From: Ancylobacter vacuolatus
Lineage (GTDB): Bacteria; Pseudomonadota; Alphaproteobacteria; Rhizobiales; Xanthobacteraceae
NCBI RefSeq assembly: GCF_030813595.1
Contig: NZ_JAUSUH010000006.1
Span: 124,001 to 188,000, forward strand
Direction of reading: 5' to 3'
Length of the DNA stretch: 64,000 nt
Shown here: positions 27,424 to 35,941 of the stretch, piece by piece
How the letters are laid out: every line of letters starts with the position of its first letter
Position numbering within the stretch: position 1 is the first letter of the stretch
Translations under genes and position numbers: made by a program
The notes under the pieces: generated by a model
The model's database searches: none
What the model saw: only the letters and a program-made list of their open reading frames with translations
Told to the model about the DNA's origin: nothing

Positions 27424-28212
27424 TCAGCGCCCCGCCGGCAGGCCGAGCGCGCGCAGATGCGCCAGAATCTCCCGCGCCGCCTCTTCCGGGGCGGGATCGA
27501 CCAGCAGGCGGCCGCCGCCGCTCGCGGCCTCGGTGGCGGCGCGCAGCCGCTCCAGTGCGCTCGCCCCGGTCGCCGCCTTGGCGATGAGCTTCGGGCGCGG
27601 GCGATAGGCGCGTTCCTCTACATCAGGCGCGGGGGCGGGAGCGGGCGGCGCCTCGCGGGTTTCCACCCGTCCCCGCCGCATTCCGGCAAAGGCGAAGGGC
27701 AGCGGCGCCGGGGCGGCGGAGTGGACGGTGACGAGCGCTGGCAGCCTCACCACCAGACGCCGCCGGGCGCCGCGCGCCAGCGCCTGCTCGACGCCGAGCG
27801 TGCCCGGCGCCTCGCCCGGCGCCAGCCCGGCGGCATCGGCGATAATTGGCAGGCCGAGCGCGCGCGCCAGCGTGTAGGGCAGCAGGCCGGCATCCCAGCC
27901 ACCCTGTCCGGCGCGGCCGGCGAGGATGAGATCATAGCCGCCCGCCGCCAGAGCGGTGGCAAGGGCGGGGGCGGGGTCCGCCGTACCCTCGCCGCGCAGA
28001 TGGATGAGATGGGCGAGGCCATGGCCGAGCGCGTCAGTGAGCGGGCCGAGCTCCGGCCCGGCATGCAGGCCGGTGACGTCGCCACCGGATTGGCCGCCGC
28101 ATTGGGCGGCGAGATCGACGGCGAGCCGCAGCGCCTGAAGCTCCACCGGCACCGGGGCGGGGCGGCCGGACACGCTATGCCGGCCGGCAGAGAGCAGAAC
28201 CGCGATTTTCAT
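27424..28212 (-). CDS. etfB: Electron transfer flavoprotein, beta subunit (betaine catabolism)
   Basis: The 262-residue product begins MKIAVLLSAGRHSVSG and has ETF-beta features (LRLAVDLAAQCGG; GYDLILAGRAGQGGWDAGLLP; LVVRLPALVTVHSAAPAPLP). It is last in the operon dgcA-dgcB-etfA-etfB. With EtfA it should accept electrons from dimethylglycine demethylase and pass them to the respiratory chain. It is a divergent, pathway-specific ETF rather than the housekeeping pair. It overlaps etfA by four bases. Confidence 0.9.
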   Translation of the reverse strand: MKIAVLLSAGRHSVSGRPAPVPVELQALRLAVDLAAQCGGQSGGDVTGLHAGPELGPLTDALGHGLAHLIHLRGEGTADPAPALATALAAGGYDLILAGRAGQGGWDAGLLPYTLARALGLPIIADAAGLAPGEAPGTLGVEQALARGARRRLVVRLPALVTVHSAAPAPLPFAFAGMRRGRVETREAPPAPAPAPDVEERAYRPRPKLIAKAATGASALERLRAATEAASGGGRLLVDPAPEEAAREILAHLRALGLPAGR

Positions 28213-29402
28213 GATGCGCGCTCCTGTTGTAGCAGCGCCAGCAGCGCCGGCATCACCTTCTGCGCGTCCGCCACGATGGCGAGGCCGGCGCGTTCGATCA
28301 TCGCGGCGTGCAGGTCGGTGTTGACGGCGATCACCTGCTCGCATTTCGCCACGCCCTGCAGATGCTGCGGCGCGCCGGCAATGCCGAGGGCGAAATAGAC
28401 CCGTGCGTCCAGCACCGTGCCGGAGGCGCCGACCTGAGCGGCGCGCGGCATCAGCCCGGCATCGCACAGCATGCGGCTGGCGCCGGGCGTGGCGCCGAGG
28501 ACCGCCGCCAGCGCGCGGAAGGCGTTGAGATCACTCACCCCATTGCCGGCGGAGACGACGAAATCGGCCTCCGCCAGCGACACTTTCGCCGGGTCGGCGG
28601 GGATGAACTGCGCGGAGAGAAGGGCGCCGCTGGTCGGCTGCGGGAAGGAGAACTCCACCGGCAGCGCCTCGTGCAGCGTCCCCGCATGCGGGGCGACGGC
28701 ATCCGGCGCGAGGCTGATCAGGCGCGGCGGGATGCGGCGCTGTTCCACCCGCCGGCCGCGCGCGGCGCGGGTCACGGCCTTGGGGCTGAGGCTCTCCGTG
28801 CCGGCGAAGAAGGGCTCGCCCGAAAGGGCCGCCAGCCGGCGGGCGAGATCGCCGCCGTCAGCGCTTTCCGGGAACAGCACATGGCGCAGATCGAGCGCGG
28901 CGAGCGCGGCGTGGAGCGCCAGCGCCTTGGCTTCGGGATCGTAGCCGGAGACGGGCAGCGCCAGCACGCGGTCAGCCCCCGCTTGGCCGAGTTCCTCGCC
29001 CGGCTGCTCGACAAAGGCCAGCACCGCCCCGCCGCCTTCATCCGCCAGCATCCGCGCCGCGCCGAACAGCTGGCGATCATGGGCGGAGAGCCGCCCGCCC
29101 GGCGCATCCGGCACCACGGCGACGAGATAGGCCGGCTGCGCGATCACCACGAGGCGCGGCGCGGCGTCCACCGGCGCGGCGAGGGCGTTTGGCGCGGCCG
29201 AGACCACGGCCACGCGCTGGGCGCGGTCCAGCCGGCGGCGCAGCGTGCCGGGCACGAGGGCGAGGCGTTCCTCCGCGCGGGGATCACGGCGCAGGCGGCC
29301 GGTGGTGGCGGGCATCGCCGCGAGATCGAAGCGCGGCCGGGCGCCGCCGGCGACAAGATGGGCGGCGCGTGCCGCGCGTGGGTCCTTGCGCGGGCGGCTC
29401 AT
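28209..29402 (-). CDS. etfA: Electron transfer flavoprotein, alpha subunit (betaine catabolism)
   Basis: The 397-residue product has a C-terminal FAD domain with ADFVVSAGNGVSDLNAFRAL, VGASGTVLDARVYFALGIAG and CEQVIAVNTDLHAAMIE. The N-terminal ~75 residues are a basic extension beyond the usual ETF-alpha length of about 310, typical of the DgcB-linked type. ATG at 29402 overlaps the dgcB stop, and its stop overlaps etfB. Confidence 0.9.
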   Translation of the reverse strand: MSRPRKDPRAARAAHLVAGGARPRFDLAAMPATTGRLRRDPRAEERLALVPGTLRRRLDRAQRVAVVSAAPNALAAPVDAAPRLVVIAQPAYLVAVVPDAPGGRLSAHDRQLFGAARMLADEGGGAVLAFVEQPGEELGQAGADRVLALPVSGYDPEAKALALHAALAALDLRHVLFPESADGGDLARRLAALSGEPFFAGTESLSPKAVTRAARGRRVEQRRIPPRLISLAPDAVAPHAGTLHEALPVEFSFPQPTSGALLSAQFIPADPAKVSLAEADFVVSAGNGVSDLNAFRALAAVLGATPGASRMLCDAGLMPRAAQVGASGTVLDARVYFALGIAGAPQHLQGVAKCEQVIAVNTDLHAAMIERAGLAIVADAQKVMPALLALLQQERAS

Positions 29403-31330
29403 GCCGGCACCTGCGCCGACCGTGCGGGCGTGGGGCCGGCCTTCTCCACCGCCATCAGCACCAGCTCGGCGATATCGTGCACCGCCGGGCGCTCGCCGGT
29501 GACGCCTTCCAGCATGGCGGAACATTGCGGGCAGGCGACCGCGACAATGCCGGCGCCGGTGGCGCTCGCCTGCGCCATGCGGATGTCAGGAATGCGCCGC
29601 TCGCCCTCGATGTCGGAGACCGGCGCGCCGCCGCCGCCGCCGCAGCACATGGAGCGCTTGCCGGAACGTTCCATCTCCAGCCGCGCGATGCCGAGCCGGT
29701 CGAGCAGGCGGCGCGGCGCCTCCACCTCGCCATTGTAGCGGCCGAGATAGCAGGGGTCGTGATAGGTGACACGCGCCTCGTCCAGCGCGCCGAAAGCGAG
29801 CCGCCCCGCCGCCGCCAGCTCGTCGAGGAAGGCGGTGTGGTGCACCACCTCATAGGCGCCGCCGAAGTCGCGATATTCGTTGCGCAAGGCATGCAGAGCG
29901 TGCGGGTCGGCGGTGAGGATGCGGGCGAAGCGATAGCGCGACAGCGTGTCGATATTGGCGCGGGCGAGGCGCTGGAAGCTGGCCTCGTCGCCGAGCCGGC
30001 GGGCGAGGTCGCCGCAATCGCGCTCCTCTTCGCCAAGCACGGCGAAATCGACCTTCGCCTTGTGCAGCAGGGTGACGAGCGCGCGCAGCGTGCGGCCATA
30101 GCGCAGCTCATAGGCGCCTTCGCCGAGCCAGAGCAGCACCTCCGCCTCGCCCTTCGCGGCGATCAGCGGCAAAGTGAGGCCGGCGGCGAAATCGGTGCGG
30201 GATGTGAGCGGGCGCCCGCCCGGCTCGTCGGCATAGCGCAGCTCCATCAGCGGCGCGGCGGCCCGGGCCGGCACGGCCCCGAGCTCCAGCGTCTGGAAAC
30301 GGCGCAGATCGAGGATGGCGTCGACATGCTCGATCATCATCGGGCATTCCTCGACGCAGGCGCGGCAGGTGGTGCAGGACCACAGCGTGTCCGGATGGAT
30401 CATCGCCCCTGCGCCGACGATCGGCAGGCCCGGCCCGCCAACCCCGGCCACGGGCCGCGCGTTCGGGTAGGGGCTGCCGGCATAGGCCGCGTTGGTGGCG
30501 CCGGGCTGCAGGCTGGCGGCGAGGTCCTGGATCAGCCGCTTCGGGTTCAGCGGCTGGCCGGCGGCGAAGGCGGGGCAGGCCACCTCACAGCGCCCGCACT
30601 GGATGCAGGCATCGAAGCCGATCAGCCGGTTGAAGGCGAAATCCTCCGGCAGGGCGACGCCGAGCCGGGGCGCGTCGAGGTCGAGCGCGGCCAGCGCGGT
30701 GGCGCGCTCGCCATTGAACCGCCCGGGGCGGGGATGGGCGACGAGGTGGGCGGCGCCGGCAAAGGCGTGGCGCATCGGGCCACGGTCGATCTGCCATGCG
30801 AGGCCGAGGCCGCCGACCGCCGCCAGCGCAAGGCCGAGCAGGCCGAGCGGCCACAGCGCGCCACCGAGCGAGGCGTCGAGCGCGACGAGGAAGCCGCCGC
30901 CGCTATAGGCGGCGAGCAGCAAGGGCAGGATCTGGAAGCGCCCGCCGGAAAGCCGCGCCGGCTTCACCGGCAGCCGCCGCCGCCCGACCATCGCCCCGCC
31001 GGCGAAGGCGGCGGCGAAGGCGAGCGCGGTGAGCCACCAGAACAGCCTGATATCGCCGAGCGCGGGGATGAGCCCGAGCAGGGCGAGGCCCGAGCCGGCC
31101 AGCAGCCCGCCGGCGGCCAGTGCGTGCATGCGCGCGGCGTAACGATCGCGCCCCACCACATGGTGGACATCGACGAGGTAGCGCTTCGGCAAGGCGATGA
31201 GCCCCGCCGTCCAGTCCACCTTCGCCGCGCGGCCGATGCGCCACAGGCCCGCACGGCGCATGGCGAGAGCGCCGGCGAGGAGGACCATGGCGAGGACGGT
31301 GAGGGAGAGGAGGAAAGCGAGGTCAGTCAT
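29399..31330 (-). CDS. dgcB: Membrane-linked iron-sulfur protein DgcB
   Basis: The 643-residue product has several N-terminal membrane segments, two 4Fe-4S motifs (CIQCGRCEVACP and CTTCRACVEECP), and C-terminal CCG-type domains (YHDPCYLGRYNGE...MCCGGGG; ACPQCSAML). In Pseudomonas DgcB is needed, with DgcA, to demethylate dimethylglycine to sarcosine. Here it links DgcA and ETF to the membrane. A 382-base repeat-filled gap separates it from dgcA upstream; etfA follows with a four-base overlap. Confidence 0.92.
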   Translation of the reverse strand: MTDLAFLLSLTVLAMVLLAGALAMRRAGLWRIGRAAKVDWTAGLIALPKRYLVDVHHVVGRDRYAARMHALAAGGLLAGSGLALLGLIPALGDIRLFWWLTALAFAAAFAGGAMVGRRRLPVKPARLSGGRFQILPLLLAAYSGGGFLVALDASLGGALWPLGLLGLALAAVGGLGLAWQIDRGPMRHAFAGAAHLVAHPRPGRFNGERATALAALDLDAPRLGVALPEDFAFNRLIGFDACIQCGRCEVACPAFAAGQPLNPKRLIQDLAASLQPGATNAAYAGSPYPNARPVAGVGGPGLPIVGAGAMIHPDTLWSCTTCRACVEECPMMIEHVDAILDLRRFQTLELGAVPARAAAPLMELRYADEPGGRPLTSRTDFAAGLTLPLIAAKGEAEVLLWLGEGAYELRYGRTLRALVTLLHKAKVDFAVLGEEERDCGDLARRLGDEASFQRLARANIDTLSRYRFARILTADPHALHALRNEYRDFGGAYEVVHHTAFLDELAAAGRLAFGALDEARVTYHDPCYLGRYNGEVEAPRRLLDRLGIARLEMERSGKRSMCCGGGGGAPVSDIEGERRIPDIRMAQASATGAGIVAVACPQCSAMLEGVTGERPAVHDIAELVLMAVEKAGPTPARSAQVPA

Positions 31331-31360
31331 CGGCGGACCTCGCGGGGGGGACGCCGCTGC

Positions 31361-31492
31361 CCCTCACCCGGCCCTTCGGGCCGACCTCTCCCCGTCGGGG
31401 AGAGGTGAAGAGGGCGCGCCAGCGGATGAGGCGAGGAAAAACGGCATGGGCGCGGAAGCCCTCTCCCCGTGGGGGAGAGGGTGGGGTGAGGG
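31361..31492. repeat. Two CTCTCCCCG-CGGGGAGAG palindromes in the dgcA-dgcB gap
   Basis: Copies at 31385-31406 (CCTCTCCCCGTCGGGGAGAGG, shortened arms) preceded by CCTCACCCGGCCC-TTC-GGGCC, and at about 31460-31480 (CTCTCCCCGTGGGGGAGAG). Members of the second dispersed palindrome family of this window. Confidence 0.75.
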
Positions 31493-31540
31493 GGGCAGGG
31501 GCGGCCGGGCGCCGTCAGGACGGTCAGTCTGTCCGGCGCC

Positions 31541-31643
31541 GTCATCCCGGACGGCCGCAGGCCGCGCCGGGATCGCGTGCCGACAGATGCCTCTCCTGCG
31601 TGCGATCCCGGCTCTACGCCCTGTGGGCTCCGGCCGGGATGAC
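31541..31643. repeat. Composite double-hairpin repeat, copy 1
   Basis: Layout: GTCATCCCGG, hairpin, CCGGGATCGC, ~27-base spacer, GCGATCCCGG, hairpin, CCGGGATGAC. The ends are inverted, and each half folds alone. The same plan occurs at 36683 and 51213. The gap 31331-31712 holds only repeats: this one, two CTCTCCCCG palindromes and a CATCCTTCGAGG element. Confidence 0.8.
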
Positions 31644-31656
31644 GGGGGTGAAGGCC

Positions 31657-31695
31657 CATCCTTCGAGGCTCGCTCCGCTCGCACCTCAGGATGAC
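31657..31695. repeat. CATCCTTCGAGG...CCTCAGGATGA element
   Basis: A 39-bp imperfect palindrome with a GAGCGGAGCGAGC-like inner hairpin. Two more copies, facing each other, lie between soxB and soxD. Confidence 0.7.
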
Positions 31696-31712
31696 GGTGC
31701 TCATGATCGCCC

Positions 31713-33752
31713 TCACAGATCCTTGCAGAGCCGGAGCGAATCGTAGAGCGCGGCGTGGATGTTGCGCCCGGTCCAGGCGTCGCCGACGCGGTAGAGCGCG
31801 AAGCCCTTCTGGCCGGTCCAGCGCGGCGCGCGGCCTTCGATGAGGGCGTCGAGATCGGTCTCGCCATCATTGACCGAGGCGCCGCGCAGCGCCTCGAACA
31901 AGGCATCGACCGGGAGCGTGCCGTAATCGACCACGACGCGGTCGACCACGCGCTCCTCCTCCGCCTCGGTCATGGTGTTGCGCAGGGCGGCGATGAGGCG
32001 GTTGCCCTCGGGGTAGATCTCGATCAGCTCGGTATTGGGGGTCATGACCACGCCGAGCTTGTAAAGCTCGCGCAGATGCACCGGCTTGTTGGTGGTGCCG
32101 ACCTCCTGCGCGATCTGCACATCATGCGTCACCATCTCGACCAGGCAGCCCTTCTTCGCCAGCGCCTCGGCGGTGGAGGCGGCGTTGTGGCCGCCGATCT
32201 CGTCGAACAGCAGCACCGAGCCGGTGGGCTCGACCCGGCCGGTGAGGATGTCCCAGGTGGAGACGGCGTGCTCGTGCCCCTTGGCATGGCCGAGATTGGG
32301 CACGCCGCCGGTCGCCATGATCACCACGTCAGGCGCTTCGGCGGCGATGTCTTCCGGCGTGGCTGCGCGGCCGAGGCGGATGTCGACGCCCTTCTTCTGG
32401 ACCTGTCCGTAAAGCCAGCGCGGAATGCCGGACAGCGCCTCGCGCCAGGTGGCCTTGGCGGCGATGTTGACCTGGCCGCCGACGACGGCCTCCTTCTCGA
32501 ACAGCACCACGGAGTGGCCGCGCTCGGCGCAGACGCGGGCGGCTTCCAACCCGGCCGGGCCAGCGCCGACCACCACCACCTTGCGCGCCACCTCCGCCTT
32601 GGGGATGACGTGCGGCATGGTCGCCTCGCGCCCCGTCGCCGCGTTCTGCAAACACAGCGCGTCGCCGCCGACATAGATGCGGTCGATGCAGTAGCCGGCG
32701 CCGACGCATTGGCGGATGTCGTCGTCGCGGCCTTCCATCAGCTTCTTGACGAGGTGCGGATCGGCAATGTGGGCGCGGGTCATGGCGATCATGTCGACAT
32801 GGCCTTCGGCGACGGCGCGGGCGCCGGTGGCCAGATCCGTCACGCGCTGGGCGTGGAACACCGCGACGTCCACCTCGCGCTTGATGGCGCTCGGCAGATA
32901 GAGGAAGGGCGCGACGGGAAACGACATGTTGGGCAGCGACAGCGCATGGGACATCTCGTCCCGCGCCTGCCCGCCGACCACATTGAGGAAGTCGACCAGG
33001 CCCGCCCGCGCATATTCCGTGGCGATGGCGACGCAGTCCTCATGGTTCAGCCCGTCGGCGATCAGCTCGTCGCCGGACATCCGCATGCCGATGACATAGT
33101 CGTCGCCAGTGGCCTCGCGCATGGCGGTGAGCACTTCCTTGCCGAAGCGCATGCGGTTTTCCAGGCTGCCGCCATACTCATCGGTGCGCTGGTTGACGGA
33201 AGGCGACCAGAACTGGTCGACCAGATGGCCATGGGCGGCGGAAATCTCGCAGCCATCCAGCCCGCCCTCCTTGCAGCGGCGGGCGGCATCGGCGAAGGCC
33301 TTCACCACGCGGCGAATGTCGTGCTTGTCCATCGCGCGGGGAATGGTGCGCGAGGCCGGCTCGCGCCGCACCGAGGCGGAGAGGGTGGGCAGCCAGTTCT
33401 CCGTGTCCCACTTCGTGCGCCGGCCCATATGGGTGAGCTGGATCATCAGCTTGGCGCCGTGCGCGTGCACGCGCTCGGCAAATTGCTGGAAATAGGGGAT
33501 GACGCTGTCATCGGTGACGGAAATCTGGTTCCACGGCGCGGCGGGGCTGTCGATCGCCACCGAGGAGGAGCCGCCGAACATGGTGAGCCCGATGCCGCCC
33601 TTGGCCTTTTCCATGTGGTAGAGCTGGTAGCGCTCCTGCGGCTTGCCGTCCTTGCCATAGCCCGGCGCATGGGAGGTCGACATCACCCGGTTGCGGATGG
33701 TGAGGCCCTTGATGGTCAAGGGTTTGAGAAGTGCCTCGGCATTGGCGATCAT
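31713..33752 (-). CDS. dgcA: Dimethylglycine demethylase subunit DgcA
   Basis: The 679-residue flavoprotein has an N-terminal old-yellow-enzyme barrel (LTIRNRVMSTSHAPGYG, AHGHLVDQFWSPSVNQRTDEYG shortened) and C-terminal FAD/NAD domains (VVVVGAGPAGLEAARVCAERG). The iron-sulfur loop reads CVGAGYCIDRIYVGGDALC: compared with trimethylamine dehydrogenase (CxxCxxxC...C) the second cysteine is Ala. I think this is usual for DgcA-type proteins but could not check. It should demethylate dimethylglycine to sarcosine with DgcB and ETF. ATG at 33752 is chosen. Confidence 0.92.
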   Translation of the reverse strand: MIANAEALLKPLTIKGLTIRNRVMSTSHAPGYGKDGKPQERYQLYHMEKAKGGIGLTMFGGSSSVAIDSPAAPWNQISVTDDSVIPYFQQFAERVHAHGAKLMIQLTHMGRRTKWDTENWLPTLSASVRREPASRTIPRAMDKHDIRRVVKAFADAARRCKEGGLDGCEISAAHGHLVDQFWSPSVNQRTDEYGGSLENRMRFGKEVLTAMREATGDDYVIGMRMSGDELIADGLNHEDCVAIATEYARAGLVDFLNVVGGQARDEMSHALSLPNMSFPVAPFLYLPSAIKREVDVAVFHAQRVTDLATGARAVAEGHVDMIAMTRAHIADPHLVKKLMEGRDDDIRQCVGAGYCIDRIYVGGDALCLQNAATGREATMPHVIPKAEVARKVVVVGAGPAGLEAARVCAERGHSVVLFEKEAVVGGQVNIAAKATWREALSGIPRWLYGQVQKKGVDIRLGRAATPEDIAAEAPDVVIMATGGVPNLGHAKGHEHAVSTWDILTGRVEPTGSVLLFDEIGGHNAASTAEALAKKGCLVEMVTHDVQIAQEVGTTNKPVHLRELYKLGVVMTPNTELIEIYPEGNRLIAALRNTMTEAEEERVVDRVVVDYGTLPVDALFEALRGASVNDGETDLDALIEGRAPRWTGQKGFALYRVGDAWTGRNIHAALYDSLRLCKDL

Positions 33753-33802
33753 GATGGTCGGCGCGCTCCTTCGCCTACGCATTCTAAACCCGTCCTGACA
33801 CG

Positions 33803-33821
33803 ATAGGTCGCATGCGCCTAT
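33803..33821. promoter_or_regulatory. Inverted repeat in the dgcA promoter region
   Basis: ATAGG-N9-CCTAT lies 51 bases before the dgcA start, around a CGCATGCG core. Candidate operator only. Confidence 0.35.
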
Positions 33822-33872
33822 GCCGGACAGAAGATTTGCGCCATCGCGCCGGTAGCGTTGCGACCGAGCCGC

Positions 33873-34679
33873 TCAGCGCAGCAGGATGCGCAGCGCCGAG
33901 GGGCCGGCCAGCGCCAGCACCAGCAGCGCCAGCGGCACCGCGAAGACGAAACCGACATAGTTGAACCCGACCGCGCCGACGACGCCGCCACCGAAGAAGG
34001 CGGCGAGGAAATAGCTCAAAAGTTTCAGCTTTTCCCGGTCGGCCAGCACCAGCGGCCCGCTGACGCCGCGCCGGCGGCGGTTGGAATAAAGCAGCTTGCC
34101 CAGCTCGATGCCGATATCGGTGACGACGCCGGTCATGTGGGTGGTGCGGATCTTGGCGCCCGACATCTTGGTCACGGTGGCGTTCTGCAGCCCCATGATG
34201 AAGCACAGCACCGCCACGGCGAGGCCGAGCATGAGGCCGGAGGTGCGGGTAAAGGGGCCGATCGCGGCGAAGGCCAGCAGCAGCAGCGCTTCCAGCGTCA
34301 GGGGCAGCGAATATTCGCGCCCGGCGACATGCAGCCGGCCCCAGTTCACCAGCAGCGCCGAGGTTGCGGCGCCCACGACGAAGGCGGTGAGCGCGCCGGC
34401 GGCGGCGAAAACGAGGTCCATGGCGCCCAGCACCGCCTGGTCGGCGGCGGAGGAGATGATGCCTGACATGTGCGAGGTGTACTGGCCCACCGCCAGCAAG
34501 CCGCCGGCATTGGTGGCGCCGGCGACGAAGGTCATCGGCAGACCGAGCCAGGCATCGGCGAGCGGCGTGCGCTCGGGCGCCAGCATGCCGGACGTCAGGT
34601 CGCTGTAACGGGCGGCCAGCTTGCGATAGCCGGTCGGGTTCACGGGCGCATTCATCGGCGCATTCATCGGCGCATTCAT
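33873..34679 (-). CDS. DUF1275 (YoaK) family membrane protein
   Basis: The 268-residue product has six or seven membrane segments (PMTFVAGATNAGGLLAVGQY, shortened; SHMSGIISSAADQAV; LMLGLAVAVLCFIMGLQNA). DUF1275 proteins have no settled function. It lies between dgcA and the GlxA regulator on the same strand. The N-terminus is MNAPMNAPMNAP from a 12-bp repeat, so three start codons (34679, 34667, 34655) are possible. Confidence 0.85.
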   Translation of the reverse strand: MNAPMNAPMNAPVNPTGYRKLAARYSDLTSGMLAPERTPLADAWLGLPMTFVAGATNAGGLLAVGQYTSHMSGIISSAADQAVLGAMDLVFAAAGALTAFVVGAATSALLVNWGRLHVAGREYSLPLTLEALLLLAFAAIGPFTRTSGLMLGLAVAVLCFIMGLQNATVTKMSGAKIRTTHMTGVVTDIGIELGKLLYSNRRRRGVSGPLVLADREKLKLLSYFLAAFFGGGVVGAVGFNYVGFVFAVPLALLVLALAGPSALRILLR

Positions 34680-34680
34680 C
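34645..34680. repeat. Three 12-bp tandem repeats over the DUF1275 start
   Basis: GGCGCATTCATC occurs three times exactly. Each copy carries an in-frame ATG on the minus strand, so gain or loss of a unit would only lengthen or shorten the protein tail by four residues. Confidence 0.85.
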
Positions 34681-34797
34681 CGGCGCAGTCAGGACCGCAC
34701 GCGGCGGGGGCCGCGTTCAGGGGGGAGGGGCAACAGGCCTGTGTAATTAATACCACGATCGGGCCGGCGCCAGAGCGGAGAAGTGCGTGCGGCATGC

Positions 34798-35778
34798 TCA
34801 GGCGTTTGGGCGCGCTGGCGCGGGCGGCACCGCCTCGCGCCGCTCGCGGCTGGGCGGACGGCCGAAATGGCGGGCATAGGCCGTGGAGAAATGCGCCGCC
34901 GACTGGAAGCCGCAGGCCAGCCCGACATCGGTGACCGGCAGCGGCGAGAGGCGCAGCAATTCGCGCGCCCGCTCCAGCCGCAGCCGCAGCTGATAGGCCG
35001 CCGGGGCGACGCCGAGATGGCGCTGGAACAGCCGCTCCAGCTGGCGGGCGGACACGCCGAGCCGGTTGGCGATGCCGGAGACCCCGAGCGGCTGCTCGAT
35101 GGCGGCCTCCATCAGCCGCACCGCGCGGGCCAGTGTCGGGTCGGGCAGCAGCGGGCGCGGGCGGGCGGCCACCTTCTCCGCCCGGCGCGGGGCGCGGTCG
35201 ACGATGAACTGCTCCGACACCTTGTCGGCCAGGGCGCGGCCGCCCTTGGCCTCGATCAAAGTGAGCATCATTTCCAGCGGCGCCACGCCGCCGGTGCAGG
35301 TGAGCCGGTCGCGGTCAATGGCGAAGGCCTCCTCGACGAAGTCGATGCGGGGGAATTCCTCGCGCAGCGCCGGCAGGTTTTCCCAATGCACGGCGCAGCG
35401 GTAGAAATCGAGCAGCCCGGCCTCGGCGAGGACGAAGCTGCCGGTGCACAGCGCGCCCAGCGCGACGCCGCGCCGGGCGAGGCGGCGCAGCGCGTCGGCG
35501 ATGGCGGGGGTGGCGGCGTGGCGCACATCAATGCCGCCGCACACCAGCAGCAGGTCGAGCGGGCCGGCCTCGGCCAAGGCGTGCGTGGGCGACAGGCTCA
35601 GGCCATTGCTGGCCACCGCCGGCGTGCCGTCGATGGTGAGAATGCGCCAGGAATAAAGCTCGCCCTCGGTCACGTAATTGGCCATGCGCAGCGCTTCCAG
35701 CGCGTTGGCGCAGGCGATCATCGAATGGTTCGGCAAAGTGAGGAAGCCGATGCGGGTGAGGGAGGCGGTGTCGCGCAC
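34798..35778 (-). CDS. gbdR: GlxA-type AraC regulator, GbdR-like
   Basis: The 326-residue product has an N-terminal DJ-1/PfpI (GATase1-like) sensor domain (IGFLTLPNHSMIACANALEALRMAN shortened; CGGIDVRHAATPAI; ALCTGSFVLAEAGLLD) and a C-terminal AraC DNA-binding domain (LGVSGIANRLGVSARQLERLF; VTDVGLACGFQSAAHFSTAY shortened). GbdR of Pseudomonas is of this type and activates gbc, dgc and sox genes with betaine or dimethylglycine. Its place between the dgc and gbc genes supports that role. The symbol is inferred from context. Confidence 0.8.
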   Translation of the reverse strand: MRDTASLTRIGFLTLPNHSMIACANALEALRMANYVTEGELYSWRILTIDGTPAVASNGLSLSPTHALAEAGPLDLLLVCGGIDVRHAATPAIADALRRLARRGVALGALCTGSFVLAEAGLLDFYRCAVHWENLPALREEFPRIDFVEEAFAIDRDRLTCTGGVAPLEMMLTLIEAKGGRALADKVSEQFIVDRAPRRAEKVAARPRPLLPDPTLARAVRLMEAAIEQPLGVSGIANRLGVSARQLERLFQRHLGVAPAAYQLRLRLERARELLRLSPLPVTDVGLACGFQSAAHFSTAYARHFGRPPSRERREAVPPAPARPNA

Positions 35779-35941
35779 GTCGGAGGCACCCGGGGAATAG
35801 CTTGCCCAATGTTGCTGGGGATGATGTTCGGAAAGCGGCGCGCAGGATTACCTCGGCTTCGTCACCGGCCGGCGCCAATCATGCCGCAAAATGGTCGCCA
35901 AAACAGGGAGAAATGCGACGAGATAACGGGGGATTCCTTCC

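Noticed and set aside
29189-31408. A 739-residue plus-strand protein
   Set aside because: It lies opposite dgcB and etfA, with biased composition and no motifs, while the opposite strand encodes clear iron-sulfur and ETF proteins.
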